Shown piece by piece: positions 9,765 through 19,289 of a stretch of DNA of 64,000 bases. Numbering within the stretch: position 1 is the first letter of the stretch; every line of letters begins with the position of its first letter. Below the pieces are notes generated by a model. That model made no database searches and had not been told where the DNA came from. It saw nothing but the letters and a program-made list of their open reading frames with translations. The DNA lies in the NCBI RefSeq assembly GCF_022369435.1, contig NZ_CP059597.1, positions 806,001 to 870,000 of the forward strand. The letters run 5' to 3'. This DNA is from Campylobacter sp. RM10537 (GTDB lineage Bacteria; Campylobacterota; Campylobacteria; Campylobacterales; Campylobacteraceae). The position numbers and the translations under genes were made by a program.

Positions 9765-10054
9765 TGCCAAAAGTTAAAACTTTAGAACAGAGCAAACTCC
9801 AAGAACCTAAAATGTTTAAGGTTATATTGTTAAATGACAATATAACTACTATGGATTTTGTTATAGAAATTTTAATGAATATTTTTCATCATAATTTTGA
9901 AAATGCAAGTAAAATTATGCTAGAAGTTCATCTAAATGGTAGTGGAATATGTGGTATTTATACACAAGAAATAGCACTTTCGAAACAAAAAAAAGTTTTT
10001 GAGGCTGCCCAAATGGCAAATTTTCCTTTAAAAGTAAAAGTAGAAGAAGAATGA
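9764..10054 (+). CDS. clpS: ClpA adaptor for N-end rule substrates
   Basis: A 96-residue adaptor that presents N-degron proteins to ClpAP. The core FKVILLNDNITTMDFVIEIL followed by IFHHNFENASKIMLEVHLNG matches ClpS. The flexible N-terminal extension (about 15 residues) precedes it. It lies directly upstream of clpA with a 4-nt overlap, the classic clpS-clpA arrangement. Confidence 0.95.
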   Translation: MPKVKTLEQSKLQEPKMFKVILLNDNITTMDFVIEILMNIFHHNFENASKIMLEVHLNGSGICGIYTQEIALSKQKKVFEAAQMANFPLKVKVEEE

Positions 10055-12171
10055 AATATCAAGAAAATTTACAAAAATATCTCGATCACGCTAGACATTT
10101 AAGTTTTATCAATAGACACGAATTTACAACTTGTGAACATTTACTTTTTGCCTTAGTCAAATTAAGTACAGATTTTAAAACAATTTTTAAAGAATGTACA
10201 GATAAAGATTTAGAAATTTTTGAAGAAGAACTAAAAAACTATATAGCAAAAAATAATGAAGTATTAAATCAAGAAGTCACACCTAATAATTCCATTATTT
10301 TAGATGAAATTTTAGCAGATAATTTTGCCGAAATGAAAATCATTGACTTTTTAGAAAAAATTTTACAAGATGAAAGAACAATATCGAATTATTTATTAAA
10401 AAAATACGATATTAGTCTAGAAAAAATACAAGAATTAAGACAATACACTCAAATAGAAATTTTAAATTCTTATACAAATAATCTAACACTTTTAGCAAAA
10501 CAAGGAAAAATAGATCCTCTGATAGGTAGAAAATTTGAACTTGAAAGAATATTGCAAATTTTATCTCGTCGTAAAAAAAATAATCCTATTTTAGTTGGCG
10601 AAGCTGGAGTTGGTAAAACAGCTATTATTGAAGGACTTGCTCTTGCTATTATAGAAAAAAAAGTTCCTAAAAAATTACAAAATGCTCAAATTTTCAGCTT
10701 AGATATGACCGGATTACTTTCTGGAACAAAATATCGTGGAGATTTTGAAAAACGCATTAAAGAAATTCTAAATGAACTCGATAAAATACCTAATGCAATC
10801 TTGTTTATTGATGAAATTCACACTATAGTCGGAACTGGAGCAACAGGAGAATCGCATGCTGATTTTTCAAATCTTTTAAAACCATCACTCAGCAATGGTA
10901 GTCTAAAATGTATAGGAGCCACTACCTATATGGAATATAAAAACACTTTTGACAAAAACAAGCCTTTAAGTCGTCGTTTTGCCAAAATCAATGTAGATGA
11001 ACCAAATCAAGAAGAAGCTTTTCAAATTTTACAAGGACTAAAAACAAAATATGAAAAATTTCATCAAATAAAATTAAATGATGAAATTCTTAGACAAGCG
11101 GTTATATGGGGTAAGAAATTTTTCAATGACAAATATTTACCAGATAGCGCTATAGATCTTATTGATGAACTTGGAGCATCTTTTGCCTTAAATCCTAGAA
11201 ATAAAAAAAATATTACTCTTAAAGATTTAGAACTAGTATTAGCTAAAATGACTCGACATCACAAAATGTTTGAATTTGATCATAATAAAGCTTTAGCTAA
11301 TTTAAAAACAAATTTAAAAACAAAAATTTTTGGACAAGATGAGATTATTGATCAATTAGTATCCACATTAAAACAAAGTTTTGCTGGATTTAAAAACTCT
11401 AATTCTCCAAGAGGAATTTTTTTATTTACCGGATCTAGCGGAGTTGGAAAAACAGAACTTTGCAAAACTTTAGCAGAATTTTTAGGACTTAATTTAGAAC
11501 GTTTTGATATGAGTGAATACGCAGAAAAACACTCTCTTAGCAAACTTATAGGCTCTCCTGCTGGCTATATTGGCTATGAAGATGGAGGACTTTTAAGCAA
11601 TGCGATACGAAAAAATCCTTTTAGCTTAGTACTTTTCGATGAAATAGAAAAAGCCCATCCTGATTTAAGTAATACTTTTTTGCAAATATTTGATAATGCT
11701 GAACTTACAGACAATAGTGGACTCAAAATAGATTTTAAAAATACTATTATTATAATGACATCTAATTTAGGTCTAAAAGAAAGTAATGAATTGGGATTTT
11801 TAAGCAAAAATGAATCAAAAAGTGATCGTGCTATAAAAGACTTTTTTGCTCCTGAATTTATTAATAGAATTGATAAAATATTACATTTTAATGATTTAAA
11901 TGATGAGATATTGTCAAAAATTGTACAAAAAGAATTAGATGAAATTTCTACAAATTTAAAAAATATTAAAATTATCGCTGATGAAAAAACCAAAATCCAT
12001 TTAGCTAAAAAAGCTTACAATAAAGAATTTGGTGTAAGATTGCTTAAGCGTATTATCTGCGAAGAAATTGGAGAAAAAATTAGCGATGAAATTCTTTTTG
12101 GAAAACTCAAACAAGGTGGGGTAGTTAAGATTAAACTTAAGAAAAATGGACAACTTGAATTTATATTCTGA
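10051..12171 (+). CDS. clpA: ATP-dependent Clp protease ATP-binding subunit ClpA
   Basis: AAA+ unfoldase that feeds substrates to ClpP with ClpS as adaptor. The 706-residue protein has an N-terminal ClpN domain and two AAA modules. The first has Walker A GEAGVGKTAI (about residue 184) and Walker B LFIDEIHT; the second has GSSGVGKTELCK (about residue 462) and VLFDEIEKAHPD. The short spacer between the modules, without the long coiled coil of ClpB, supports ClpA. Its 3' end overlaps aat by 26 nt. Confidence 0.95.
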   Translation: MKYQENLQKYLDHARHLSFINRHEFTTCEHLLFALVKLSTDFKTIFKECTDKDLEIFEEELKNYIAKNNEVLNQEVTPNNSIILDEILADNFAEMKIIDFLEKILQDERTISNYLLKKYDISLEKIQELRQYTQIEILNSYTNNLTLLAKQGKIDPLIGRKFELERILQILSRRKKNNPILVGEAGVGKTAIIEGLALAIIEKKVPKKLQNAQIFSLDMTGLLSGTKYRGDFEKRIKEILNELDKIPNAILFIDEIHTIVGTGATGESHADFSNLLKPSLSNGSLKCIGATTYMEYKNTFDKNKPLSRRFAKINVDEPNQEEAFQILQGLKTKYEKFHQIKLNDEILRQAVIWGKKFFNDKYLPDSAIDLIDELGASFALNPRNKKNITLKDLELVLAKMTRHHKMFEFDHNKALANLKTNLKTKIFGQDEIIDQLVSTLKQSFAGFKNSNSPRGIFLFTGSSGVGKTELCKTLAEFLGLNLERFDMSEYAEKHSLSKLIGSPAGYIGYEDGGLLSNAIRKNPFSLVLFDEIEKAHPDLSNTFLQIFDNAELTDNSGLKIDFKNTIIIMTSNLGLKESNELGFLSKNESKSDRAIKDFFAPEFINRIDKILHFNDLNDEILSKIVQKELDEISTNLKNIKIIADEKTKIHLAKKAYNKEFGVRLLKRIICEEIGEKISDEILFGKLKQGGVVKIKLKKNGQLEFIF

Positions 12172-12802
12172 ATTATTAAAAGCCCCTAAGGATGCACCTG
12201 TATTTTTAAGTGCAAGATTAGAGGCAGATTTTATTTTAAAAGCTTATCGCTTTGGACTTTTTCCATGGACTAGTAATCCGGTTACTTGGTGGTGTCCTGA
12301 TCCCAGATGCATACTAGAACCCAAAGCTATTCATATACAAAAAAATATGAAAAAATTTTTAAATCTTTATGAAGTAAGACTTGATCATAATTTTTTAAAA
12401 CTAATCACTTCTTGTAAAAATGCACGATCTCAAAGTTGGATTAATGATGATTTTATCCAAGCATATAATACTCTTTTTCAGTTAGGATACGTTCATTCTT
12501 TAGAATTATATGATCATGATGAATTTGTAGGAGGTATTTACGGGCTAATTATAGGAAAAATTTTTTTTGGAGAAAGTATGGTTAGTTTAAAAAAAAATGT
12601 TTCAAAAATAGCAATGATAAAGCTTTGCAATCTTTTATCACCTTACAATTTTATAATAGATTGTCAAATTTATAACAAACATCTAGATTTTATGGGAGCA
12701 AAAAATATTCCTAGGAAGGAATTTCTAAAGATTATAGAAGAAAAATGTTGCCAAGAAAGTGGCTTTAAAAATTTTAAAGATTTAAAAAATCAAAATTTAT
12801 AA
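12146..12802 (+). CDS. aat: Leucyl/phenylalanyl-tRNA-protein transferase
   Basis: Adds Leu or Phe to N-terminal Arg or Lys of proteins, creating N-degrons that ClpS and ClpA recognise. The three consecutive genes clpS-clpA-aat therefore form one N-end rule pathway unit. The 218-residue protein has the family signatures FGLFPWTSNPVTWWCPDPRC and GIYGLIIGKIFFGESM. The ATG at 12146 lies inside the clpA 3' end. The gene ends convergently, overlapping the marC-like gene by 6 bp. In C. jejuni a chemoreceptor (Cj1110c) sits here; it is absent. Confidence 0.94.
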   Translation: MDNLNLYSELLKAPKDAPVFLSARLEADFILKAYRFGLFPWTSNPVTWWCPDPRCILEPKAIHIQKNMKKFLNLYEVRLDHNFLKLITSCKNARSQSWINDDFIQAYNTLFQLGYVHSLELYDHDEFVGGIYGLIIGKIFFGESMVSLKKNVSKIAMIKLCNLLSPYNFIIDCQIYNKHLDFMGAKNIPRKEFLKIIEEKCCQESGFKNFKDLKNQNL

Positions 12803-13435
12803 ATGAAAAATATCCTTTAGTCCAATTACAATCATTTTAAATCCCATAGCAGCAATAAATACTTGAGCAATTCGAGAAAAAATATGTAAAATAAGTTTTC
12901 CAACTATCTTTTCTATAGTCGCTGCAAAATGAAACAAAACAAACATAAAAATAAAAGCTATAACAATACCTCCAAGAGCTATGTCAATACCACAATCTCC
13001 AGAAATTACTACAACACTCGCTAAAGCTCCTGGACCAACAAGCATAGGAAAAGCCATAGGAATTAAACTTTGACGTAAGATTTCTCTATCATCCATTTCT
13101 TGATAAAAACTAAAATCTTTCATAATCATTTTTGCAGAAAAAAGTAAATTTTTAATCGACATAATAATTAAAACCAAACCTCCAGAAACTCTTAATTCGT
13201 CCAATGAAATACGAAAAATATATTTCATAAATAAAGGGCCTAAAAATAAAAATACAAGCATAATAACAAATGCTGTATAAAGTATATATCTAAATAATTT
13301 TTTTCTAAGGTTTAAAGGTAAACCATCGCTCATAGATAAAAATTGAGTTAAATTGCCAAAGGGATTTAAAATAGCAAGTAAAGTTATACTAGAAAAAAAT
13401 ATTAAATAAATTTCAGAACTCAAATTTAGTAGCAC
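12797..13435 (-). CDS. MarC family integral membrane protein
   Basis: A predicted inner-membrane protein of about 212 residues with roughly six hydrophobic segments and the MarC signature LLAILNPFGNL near the N-terminus, then PMAFPMLVGPGA in the middle. Despite its name, MarC is not shown to export antibiotics, so the function is unknown. I chose the GTG at 13435 (starting MLLNLSSEIYL) because AAGG lies about 6 nt upstream. An upstream in-frame start would overlap msrB. It is 2 nt downstream of msrB, so the two are cotranscribed. Confidence 0.88.
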   Translation of the reverse strand: MLLNLSSEIYLIFFSSITLLAILNPFGNLTQFLSMSDGLPLNLRKKLFRYILYTAFVIMLVFLFLGPLFMKYIFRISLDELRVSGGLVLIIMSIKNLLFSAKMIMKDFSFYQEMDDREILRQSLIPMAFPMLVGPGALASVVVISGDCGIDIALGGIVIAFIFMFVLFHFAATIEKIVGKLILHIFSRIAQVFIAAMGFKMIVIGLKDIFHL

Positions 13436-13437
13436 AA

Positions 13438-13791
13438 TTAACCTTTTACAAATTCCAATGAAATCGAATTTACGCAATGTCTAACATTTTTATTTGTAAA
13501 ACCTTCCCCTTCAAAGACATGACCAAGATGTGCATCACAATTTGAACACACTATTTCTGTACGTATACCATCTTTATCTGGAATTCTTTTTATAGCTCCT
13601 AAAATTTCATCATCGAAACTTGGCCAACCACATCCTGATTTAAATTTATCCTCTGATCTATAAAGTTTAGAACCACATTGTTTGCAAAGATAAATCCCTT
13701 TTTCATAAAAATCATTATACTTTCCGCTAAAAGGAGCTTCAGTCGCCTTTAATAAAATAACTTTTTTTTCTTCTTCGCTTAATACTTTCAT
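13438..13791 (-). CDS. msrB: Peptide methionine-R-sulfoxide reductase
   Basis: Repairs oxidised methionine (R epimer) in proteins. The 117-residue protein carries the two zinc CxxC pairs (CKQCG and CSNCDAH), SGCGWPSF and the catalytic-cysteine motif [11 protein letters not shown] near the C-terminus. I prefer the ATG at 13791, with GGA spaced 9 nt upstream. The ATG at 13797 is only 3 nt from that site and would add two residues. Confidence 0.95.
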   Translation of the reverse strand: MKVLSEEEKKVILLKATEAPFSGKYNDFYEKGIYLCKQCGSKLYRSEDKFKSGCGWPSFDDEILGAIKRIPDKDGIRTEIVCSNCDAHLGHVFEGEGFTNKNVRHCVNSISLEFVKG

Positions 13792-13817
13792 TTTCATTTT
13801 CCAATCTAAAAATTAAC

Positions 13818-13850
13818 ATTATAACAAAATTTATTTTTTTTAAATATAAT
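13818..13850. promoter_or_regulatory. Divergent -10 boxes between msrB and the DUF455 gene
   Basis: Two TATAAT boxes face away from each other. One is on the - strand at 13823-13818, about 21 bp from the msrB start region. The other is on the + strand at 13845-13850, about 25 bp before the DUF455 ATG and preceded by a T run. Both look like Campylobacter housekeeping promoters with little or no -35 element. Confidence 0.45.
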
Positions 13851-13874
13851 TAAAAATAAAATTTTAGGATAAAA

Positions 13875-14672
13875 ATGCATCAAGAATTCTTTTTTAATTT
13901 AGAAAAAATTTTATACGAACAAAATATTGAAGAAAAATTTAACCAATTCTCTGATTTTTACGATAATTTTAAAAGCAAAAAAATTGTTTTTAATCACAAC
14001 CAAAATAGTATTTTCAAAGAAAATATAAATTCCAATTTAAAACTTACCCATCCAACAAAAATCAGACGTCCAAAATTTCTTAATTCTACTCATTCCTTAG
14101 CCAAAATGATTCATTCCATAGCACATATTGAATTTAGTGCAATTAATTTAGCCTTAGATGCAAGTTATCGTTTTAAAAATTTACCTGAACAATTTTATAA
14201 AGATTGGCTAGAAGTTGCCGAAGAAGAAATTAAACATTTTAATTTATTAAATTCAACATTAAAAGAACTTGGCTTTAAATACGGAGATTTTAGTGTACAT
14301 GATAATTTAGAAGCTGCACTAAAAGCAACTCAAAATTCTTTAAATTTTAGAATGGGTGTGGTTCATCGTGGTTTAGAAGCAAAAGGACTCGATGCAAATC
14401 CATTTGTTGTTGCCAAACTTGAAAGTTCAAATCATCCTATAAAAAATTTATTAAAGGAAATTCTAACTATTATTTTAAATGATGAAATCAAACATGTAAA
14501 AAAAGGGGATTATTGGTGGAAATTTTCAAATAAAGAACAATATAATTTTTTAGATATTTGTAATTTATTTCATCAATTTTCTCTTGCTGGAAAAAAACTT
14601 AATATAAATGCAAGACTAAAAGCTGGATTTAGCAATAAAGAATGTATAGATATTGCTAAATTTTATACTTAA
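13875..14672 (+). CDS. DUF455 family ferritin-like protein
   Basis: A 265-residue protein equivalent in position to C. jejuni Cj1113. It has paired Glu/His motifs of the ferritin-like di-iron type: SIAHIEFSAINLALDA (about residue 82), EVAEEEIKHFNLL, HRGLEAKGLDANP and LNDEIKHVKKGDYWW. Spacing of the E-x-x-H motifs supports a four-helix di-iron bundle. The family's physiological reaction is not known to me; a hydroxylase role is possible. Its 3' end overlaps pssA convergently by 4 bp. Confidence 0.85.
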   Translation: MHQEFFFNLEKILYEQNIEEKFNQFSDFYDNFKSKKIVFNHNQNSIFKENINSNLKLTHPTKIRRPKFLNSTHSLAKMIHSIAHIEFSAINLALDASYRFKNLPEQFYKDWLEVAEEEIKHFNLLNSTLKELGFKYGDFSVHDNLEAALKATQNSLNFRMGVVHRGLEAKGLDANPFVVAKLESSNHPIKNLLKEILTIILNDEIKHVKKGDYWWKFSNKEQYNFLDICNLFHQFSLAGKKLNINARLKAGFSNKECIDIAKFYT

Positions 14673-15391
14673 TTTCTTTTAAATTTAGAATAAATAATCG
14701 TATAAAAAGCTCGTATAATACCATAAAGAACATATAAGCTCGCTAAAGTAATTAAACTTCTAAGAGGATAAAGATATAAAAATGAAAATATAATTATTAA
14801 TATAATTAATACTTTTAAAACACTAGATCGATTAAAATCTAATTTTTTAAAACTTGGATAACGTATATTACTCACCATTAATAAACCTAAAATTGCTTGT
14901 AAAATTAAAAAGGCAACTCCATAAGTTTTTAAAAAGTCATAATGGTGATAACTATAAGTCCAAATAGAGCTAACAACAGCTGCTGTAGGTATAGGGAGTC
15001 CTATAAAAACAGAAGGCTCATAAGTTCCAGTTGTTACATTAAATCTTGCTAAACGTATAGCACCAAAAACTACAAAAAAAGCTGCAATTAAAGAGCCATA
15101 TCTTCCATACTCAGAACCTATTGCCATATAAAAAAGTATGGCAGGAGCAACACCAAAAGCAACCAAATCAGCTAAAGAATCAAATTCAATTCCGAATTTT
15201 GAAGTAGTTTTTGTTAATCTAGCTACCCTTCCATCAAGCCCATCACAAATTAAAGAAAAAATAATATAAATTAAAGCCTTATAATAATTTCCCTGTATAG
15301 AACTAATGATAGAGATAACACCTAAAAAAATAGAAGCAGCAGTAAAAAGGTTTGGTAAAATATAAACAAATTGCGGTTTATTGCTATTCAT
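14669..15391 (-). CDS. pssA: CDP-diacylglycerol-serine O-phosphatidyltransferase
   Basis: Makes phosphatidylserine from CDP-diacylglycerol and serine at the inner membrane. Psd, encoded just upstream, decarboxylates the product to phosphatidylethanolamine. The 240-residue multi-pass protein shows the CDP-alcohol phosphotransferase motif DGLDGRVARLTKTTSKFGIE followed by FDSLAD, with all conserved Asp residues. It lies 10 nt downstream of psd in the same operon. Confidence 0.94.
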   Translation of the reverse strand: MNSNKPQFVYILPNLFTAASIFLGVISIISSIQGNYYKALIYIIFSLICDGLDGRVARLTKTTSKFGIEFDSLADLVAFGVAPAILFYMAIGSEYGRYGSLIAAFFVVFGAIRLARFNVTTGTYEPSVFIGLPIPTAAVVSSIWTYSYHHYDFLKTYGVAFLILQAILGLLMVSNIRYPSFKKLDFNRSSVLKVLIILIIIFSFLYLYPLRSLITLASLYVLYGIIRAFYTIIYSKFKRN

Positions 15392-15401
15392 AACAATCTC
15401 C

Positions 15402-16013
15402 TTAAATCAAATAACCCAATAAAGATCCAGATTTTATTTCATCACCAAGTCCTGCCTGTATGCGTATATTTTTTGGAAGTATAAGTTTTATCTTTCCATT
15501 AATCAAAAAACCTAATCTATCTCCAACTTTTAGACTATGAGAAATATTATCGAGTCTTATTTTTTTTCCTAAATTTCCAGCATAAATTTCCAAAAGTATT
15601 TTAGATGAATTATTTACAGCATTTATAGTAATTTTTTCTTTTAAAAAATTCAAATTTTGACTTTCTTTGTCCAAAAAAAGTCCATATCTGTATTTAATTT
15701 CTTCAATATTCATTTCAAAAGGAGCATAAAAAGAACCCGCATTATAAAAAGAATTGACAATACTTATTTCTACACACTCTCCAAAATCTTTTCTAACAGT
15801 ATTTTCTATTTGCACAATTTGTCCATCTATAGGGGACAAAATTGCTTTTATATCATGACAAATTAGAATACGATTTGGATTTCTAAAAATAAATAAAAAT
15901 ATTAATAATAACAAAAAAAGTACAAAAGAAAAGCTATTTAAAATCCAAAATAATATGATTAAAAATATAATCAAACTTATACTAAAATAACCTTCTTTTG
16001 TAATATATTTCAT
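15402..16013 (-). CDS. psd: Phosphatidylserine decarboxylase
   Basis: Converts phosphatidylserine to phosphatidylethanolamine. The 203-residue proenzyme has N-terminal membrane segments (about residues 10-45) followed by PIDGQIVQIEN, a conserved Psd feature. A Gly-Ser near the C-terminus (KSGSLLGYL) is the likely self-cleavage site giving the pyruvoyl group. The short form matches the compact Psd class rather than the roughly 300-residue E. coli type. The ATG overlaps the ftsH stop by 1 nt. Confidence 0.9.
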   Translation of the reverse strand: MKYITKEGYFSISLIIFLIILFWILNSFSFVLFLLLLIFLFIFRNPNRILICHDIKAILSPIDGQIVQIENTVRKDFGECVEISIVNSFYNAGSFYAPFEMNIEEIKYRYGLFLDKESQNLNFLKEKITINAVNNSSKILLEIYAGNLGKKIRLDNISHSLKVGDRLGFLINGKIKLILPKNIRIQAGLGDEIKSGSLLGYLI

Positions 16014-17938
16014 TATTTTTCTTCTTTAGTATTTTCTTCAATCTCTTGTAAACGACTTGAAAGATTGTTTTCTTTTTCATAGTTTTTAATAATTTCTCGC
16101 ACCTTTGTACCTTCTATTGTTTCTTCTTCATAAAGAGCTGCAACCATAGTTTCAATAGCACCTTTATATGCGCTTAGTGTATTTTTAACATCCTTATAAC
16201 GCTCATCTAAAGTTTTTTTAACATATTCATCTAAAGATTCTGCTGTTTTTTCAGAATAATCTTTAATAGTTTGCCCACCACTTAAAAAAGTATTTCTTTG
16301 TTTCTCTAAAACCATCAAACCTGCAATTTCGCTCATACCATACATCGAAATCATAGCTTTTATAATATCTGTGGCTCTTTCTAAATCATTACTTGCTCCT
16401 GTTGAAATTTCTCCAATAAACACTTCTTCAGCCGCTCTACCGCCTAAAAGCACATCAACTTCTGCGATTAATTCATGTTTTTGCATTAAAAATTTATTTT
16501 CTTCAGGAGTGTTAAGTGTATAACCTAAAGCTGCTAAACCTCTTGGAATAACAGATACTTTACTTACTTTTTTTGCACCTTTTGTAGTTTCTGCTATTAA
16601 AGCATGGCCACATTCATGATAGGTTACAATTTTTTTCTCTTTATCGCTAATACGACGTGATTTCTTTTCAAGCCCAGCTATAGCTCTCTCAACTGCCTCT
16701 ACAAGATCATTTTGTTCTACATGCTTTTTAGAATCTCTTCCTGCTAATAATGCAGCTTCGTTAATAATATTAGCCAAATCTGCACCAGCAAGCCCTGCAG
16801 TTAATCTTGCAATATCTTCAACTTTTACCTCAGGGGAAATTTTAACATCTTTCATATGTACTTTTAAAATATCACATCTACCTTTAAAATCAGGTTTATC
16901 TACCAAAACTTGTCTATCGAATCTACCTGGTCTTAAAAGTGCAGCATCTAAAACTTCTGGACGATTTGTTGCAGCTAAGACAATAACAGGAGAGCTTTCT
17001 GTTCCAAAGCCATCCATTTCAGCTAAAAGCTGATTTAAAGTCTGCTCTCTTTCATCATTTCCACCCATCATACCGCTAGCTGCACGGCTTTTTCCTATTG
17101 CATCAATTTCATCAATAAAGACAATAGCAGGAGCTTCTTTCTTTGCATTTTCAAACAAGTCTCTTACACGAGATGCACCTACACCTACAAACATTTCAAT
17201 AAAAGAAGAACCAGAAACACTAAAAAATGGAACATCCGCCTCACCAGCAACTGCTTTTGCAAGTAAAGTTTTACCTGTGCCTGGAGGCCCGACAAGCAAT
17301 AAACCTTTTGGAATTTTAGCCCCGAGTTTAATATATCTTTCAGGATACTTTAGAAAATCAACGATTTCTTTAACCTCTTCTTTAGCTTCTTCAACACCTG
17401 CAACATCATTAAACTTTACTTTTGGTTTTTCAGAATTGACTAATTTTTTAGAACTTCCTATGCCTAAAATAGATCCCCCCATGTTTTTTTGCATACGACT
17501 AGCCAAAAACATCCAAATACCGAAAAAAATAAACACAGGCAATACCCATGAAAACAATATATCAGTAAACCAATTTGTTTCAGAATAAGCTCCATAAGCA
17601 ATATTTTTACTATCAAGCAAACTTACAAGTTCTGGATCATTAACCTTCTTTGCACTATAAACAGTATTTTGTGCACTTGATACGGCTTTTATGGTAGTTT
17701 GCCCTATACTAACTTGATTAATCTGGCCACCCTCTATTAATTTCTTAAGTTCAGAATAAGGAATATTTTTATGAGTTTCCCTACCATTTAACATGCCGCT
17801 AAATGAAGTATTTCCATCAAATAATCCTTTAAAAATTACTATTATTGCAATAGCAAAAACCGCAAAAATAAAAATAGGATTTTTATTAAAAAAACCATTA
17901 TTTTGCGGATTACCTTTATTGTTAGAAGAATTATTCAT
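16013..17938 (-). CDS. ftsH: Membrane-bound ATP-dependent zinc metalloprotease FtsH
   Basis: AAA+ protease that degrades membrane proteins and some cytosolic regulators. The 641-residue protein has two N-terminal membrane segments (about 18-37 and 128-148) around a periplasmic domain, Walker [15 protein letters not shown], Walker [11 protein letters not shown], the SRH region [17 protein letters not shown] and the zinc site HECGH at residues 441-445. It is packed between prmA and psd with 1-nt overlaps, a coupling typical of this operon in Campylobacter. Confidence 0.97.
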   Translation of the reverse strand: MNNSSNNKGNPQNNGFFNKNPIFIFAVFAIAIIVIFKGLFDGNTSFSGMLNGRETHKNIPYSELKKLIEGGQINQVSIGQTTIKAVSSAQNTVYSAKKVNDPELVSLLDSKNIAYGAYSETNWFTDILFSWVLPVFIFFGIWMFLASRMQKNMGGSILGIGSSKKLVNSEKPKVKFNDVAGVEEAKEEVKEIVDFLKYPERYIKLGAKIPKGLLLVGPPGTGKTLLAKAVAGEADVPFFSVSGSSFIEMFVGVGASRVRDLFENAKKEAPAIVFIDEIDAIGKSRAASGMMGGNDEREQTLNQLLAEMDGFGTESSPVIVLAATNRPEVLDAALLRPGRFDRQVLVDKPDFKGRCDILKVHMKDVKISPEVKVEDIARLTAGLAGADLANIINEAALLAGRDSKKHVEQNDLVEAVERAIAGLEKKSRRISDKEKKIVTYHECGHALIAETTKGAKKVSKVSVIPRGLAALGYTLNTPEENKFLMQKHELIAEVDVLLGGRAAEEVFIGEISTGASNDLERATDIIKAMISMYGMSEIAGLMVLEKQRNTFLSGGQTIKDYSEKTAESLDEYVKKTLDERYKDVKNTLSAYKGAIETMVAALYEEETIEGTKVREIIKNYEKENNLSSRLQEIEENTKEEK

Positions 17939-18783
17939 TATATTTCCTTTTTATTTTTAAATACAAAAGAGCACCATTCATTGATTTTAATTTCATCAAT
18001 AAGCTCTAAATCTTGAAATTTTTCTTTAACTCTTGTCTGATATTTATCTAAAATTCCAGACAATATAAGTATAGCATTATCTTTTAAATGTTTTTTAATA
18101 TCTTTTTCTAAAATCAAAATAACATCTGCAATAATATTGGCTACAATTAAATTATATTTATGTTTTGCTTGTTCAATAGAGCCCTTCCATGAATTTTCAA
18201 AACAAATTTGATTAAGTTTTGCATTCTCTAAAGAACTATGGATAGCCAACTCATCAGTATCGCAAATTTCAACCTTGCATCCCAATTTAGACATTACAAT
18301 GCCCAAAATCCCGCTACCACAGCCCAAATCCAAAACTAGATCATCTTTTTTTGCAAATTTTTGTAAAAATTTTATACAAGCATAAGTACTCTCATGATGG
18401 CCCGAACCAAAAGCTAAGGCGGGATTTATTTTTATATTAATGCAATTTTGCTTTTCTTCTTGCCAAGTAGTATGAATATAAATTTGATCAATTAAAATAG
18501 GTTTGATATTTTTTTTATATTCTTCTATCCAATTTTTATTTTCTTTTTCTTTAATAGTTTTATCGTAGAGGATATCTTTTTTTGTATTAAATTTTTCTTT
18601 CAATTTTTGAGAAAAAATCTCAAGAGCCCATGAGATTTCTTCTAAACTCTCATTTGAACGTATATAAATACCTTCATTTTTTTCTTCTATAGCTTCAATG
18701 CCTAAATCAAAAACAAAATCAAGAAATAAATTTTTATATTGTTTATCTACTTTAAAAAATAATTCATAATAAATTTTTTGCAT
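17938..18783 (-). CDS. prmA: Ribosomal protein L11 methyltransferase
   Basis: SAM-dependent methyltransferase that modifies ribosomal protein L11. The 281-residue protein has an N-terminal substrate-recognition domain and a C-terminal Rossmann domain with motif I DLGCGSGILGI (about residue 150), preceded by INPALAFGSGHHEST, a PrmA signature. NIIADVIL is the substrate-side motif. It follows cheY by about 27 nt. Confidence 0.92.
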   Translation of the reverse strand: MQKIYYELFFKVDKQYKNLFLDFVFDLGIEAIEEKNEGIYIRSNESLEEISWALEIFSQKLKEKFNTKKDILYDKTIKEKENKNWIEEYKKNIKPILIDQIYIHTTWQEEKQNCINIKINPALAFGSGHHESTYACIKFLQKFAKKDDLVLDLGCGSGILGIVMSKLGCKVEICDTDELAIHSSLENAKLNQICFENSWKGSIEQAKHKYNLIVANIIADVILILEKDIKKHLKDNAILILSGILDKYQTRVKEKFQDLELIDEIKINEWCSFVFKNKKEI

Positions 18784-18810
18784 TATAACGCCATAAAAAA
18801 GGCTTTATTT

Positions 18811-19203
18811 TTATTCAGCTGAAGCCTCATTAGAACCTGTTCCTAAAACATCTTCAAGTTTTTCTTTTAATACTTGAGGAGTAAAAGGCTTAACGATGTA
18901 ATTATTAACGCCAGCTTTTAAAGCAGTAATTACCTCTGCTTTACCACCTTCTGTAGTTACCATAATAATTGGCATATCTTCATATTTTTTTTCAGCACGA
19001 ACTTTTTTGACAAGCTCTAAACCATTCATTTCTGGCATATTCCAATCAGTAATTAAAACTTGAACATCTTCATTCTTAACAAGTAAATCCCAAGCCTCAA
19101 CTCCATGTTCAGCCTCAAGAACATCATTATGTCCAAGTCTTGTTAGGGTATTTTTAATAATCCTTCTCATGGTAGAACTGTCATCAACAACTAACAATTT
19201 CAC
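18811..19203 (-). CDS. cheY: Chemotaxis response regulator CheY
   Basis: Single-domain receiver that carries the CheA phosphate signal to the flagellar switch. It starts MKLLVVDDSSTMRRIIK. Key residues seen are the acidic pair DD, the phosphorylated Asp in LITDWNMPEMNG, the Thr in VTTEGGKAEVI and the Lys in NYIVKPFTP. I chose the GTG at 19203 (130 residues), with AAGGA 6-7 nt upstream. A TTG five codons earlier is in frame but lacks a ribosome site. In other Campylobacter genomes cheY likewise separates pgl from ftsH. Confidence 0.95.
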   Translation of the reverse strand: MKLLVVDDSSTMRRIIKNTLTRLGHNDVLEAEHGVEAWDLLVKNEDVQVLITDWNMPEMNGLELVKKVRAEKKYEDMPIIMVTTEGGKAEVITALKAGVNNYIVKPFTPQVLKEKLEDVLGTGSNEASAE

Positions 19204-19271
19204 AATTTGTCCTTTCAAAAATTTATTTTGCTATTGTTTTTCTCAAAATTTTATTAAACTTATAAAAAATA

Positions 19272-19277
19272 ATTATA
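19272..19277 (-). promoter_or_regulatory. Putative -10 box for cheY
   Basis: TATAAT on the - strand about 70 bp upstream of the cheY start, in the gap after pglG. It would give a leader of about 60 nt and could drive cheY-prmA-ftsH-psd-pssA. Confidence 0.4.
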
Positions 19278-19289
19278 ACATTTTTTTCC

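Noticed and set aside
11574-11993. 139-codon antisense frame in clpA
   Set aside because: Lies entirely opposite the second AAA module of ClpA and resembles reversed coding sequence.
17475-17480. Run of six C in ftsH as a possible phase-variation tract
   Set aside because: Too short for frequent slippage and located in an essential gene.
18784-18810. GCC/GGC stem between prmA and cheY as a terminator
   Set aside because: Only three G-C pairs plus A-T flanks; too weak to call.
19204-19218. TTG start for cheY five codons upstream
   Set aside because: The ribosome site lies between this TTG and the GTG at 19203; CheY proteins begin at MKLLVVDD.
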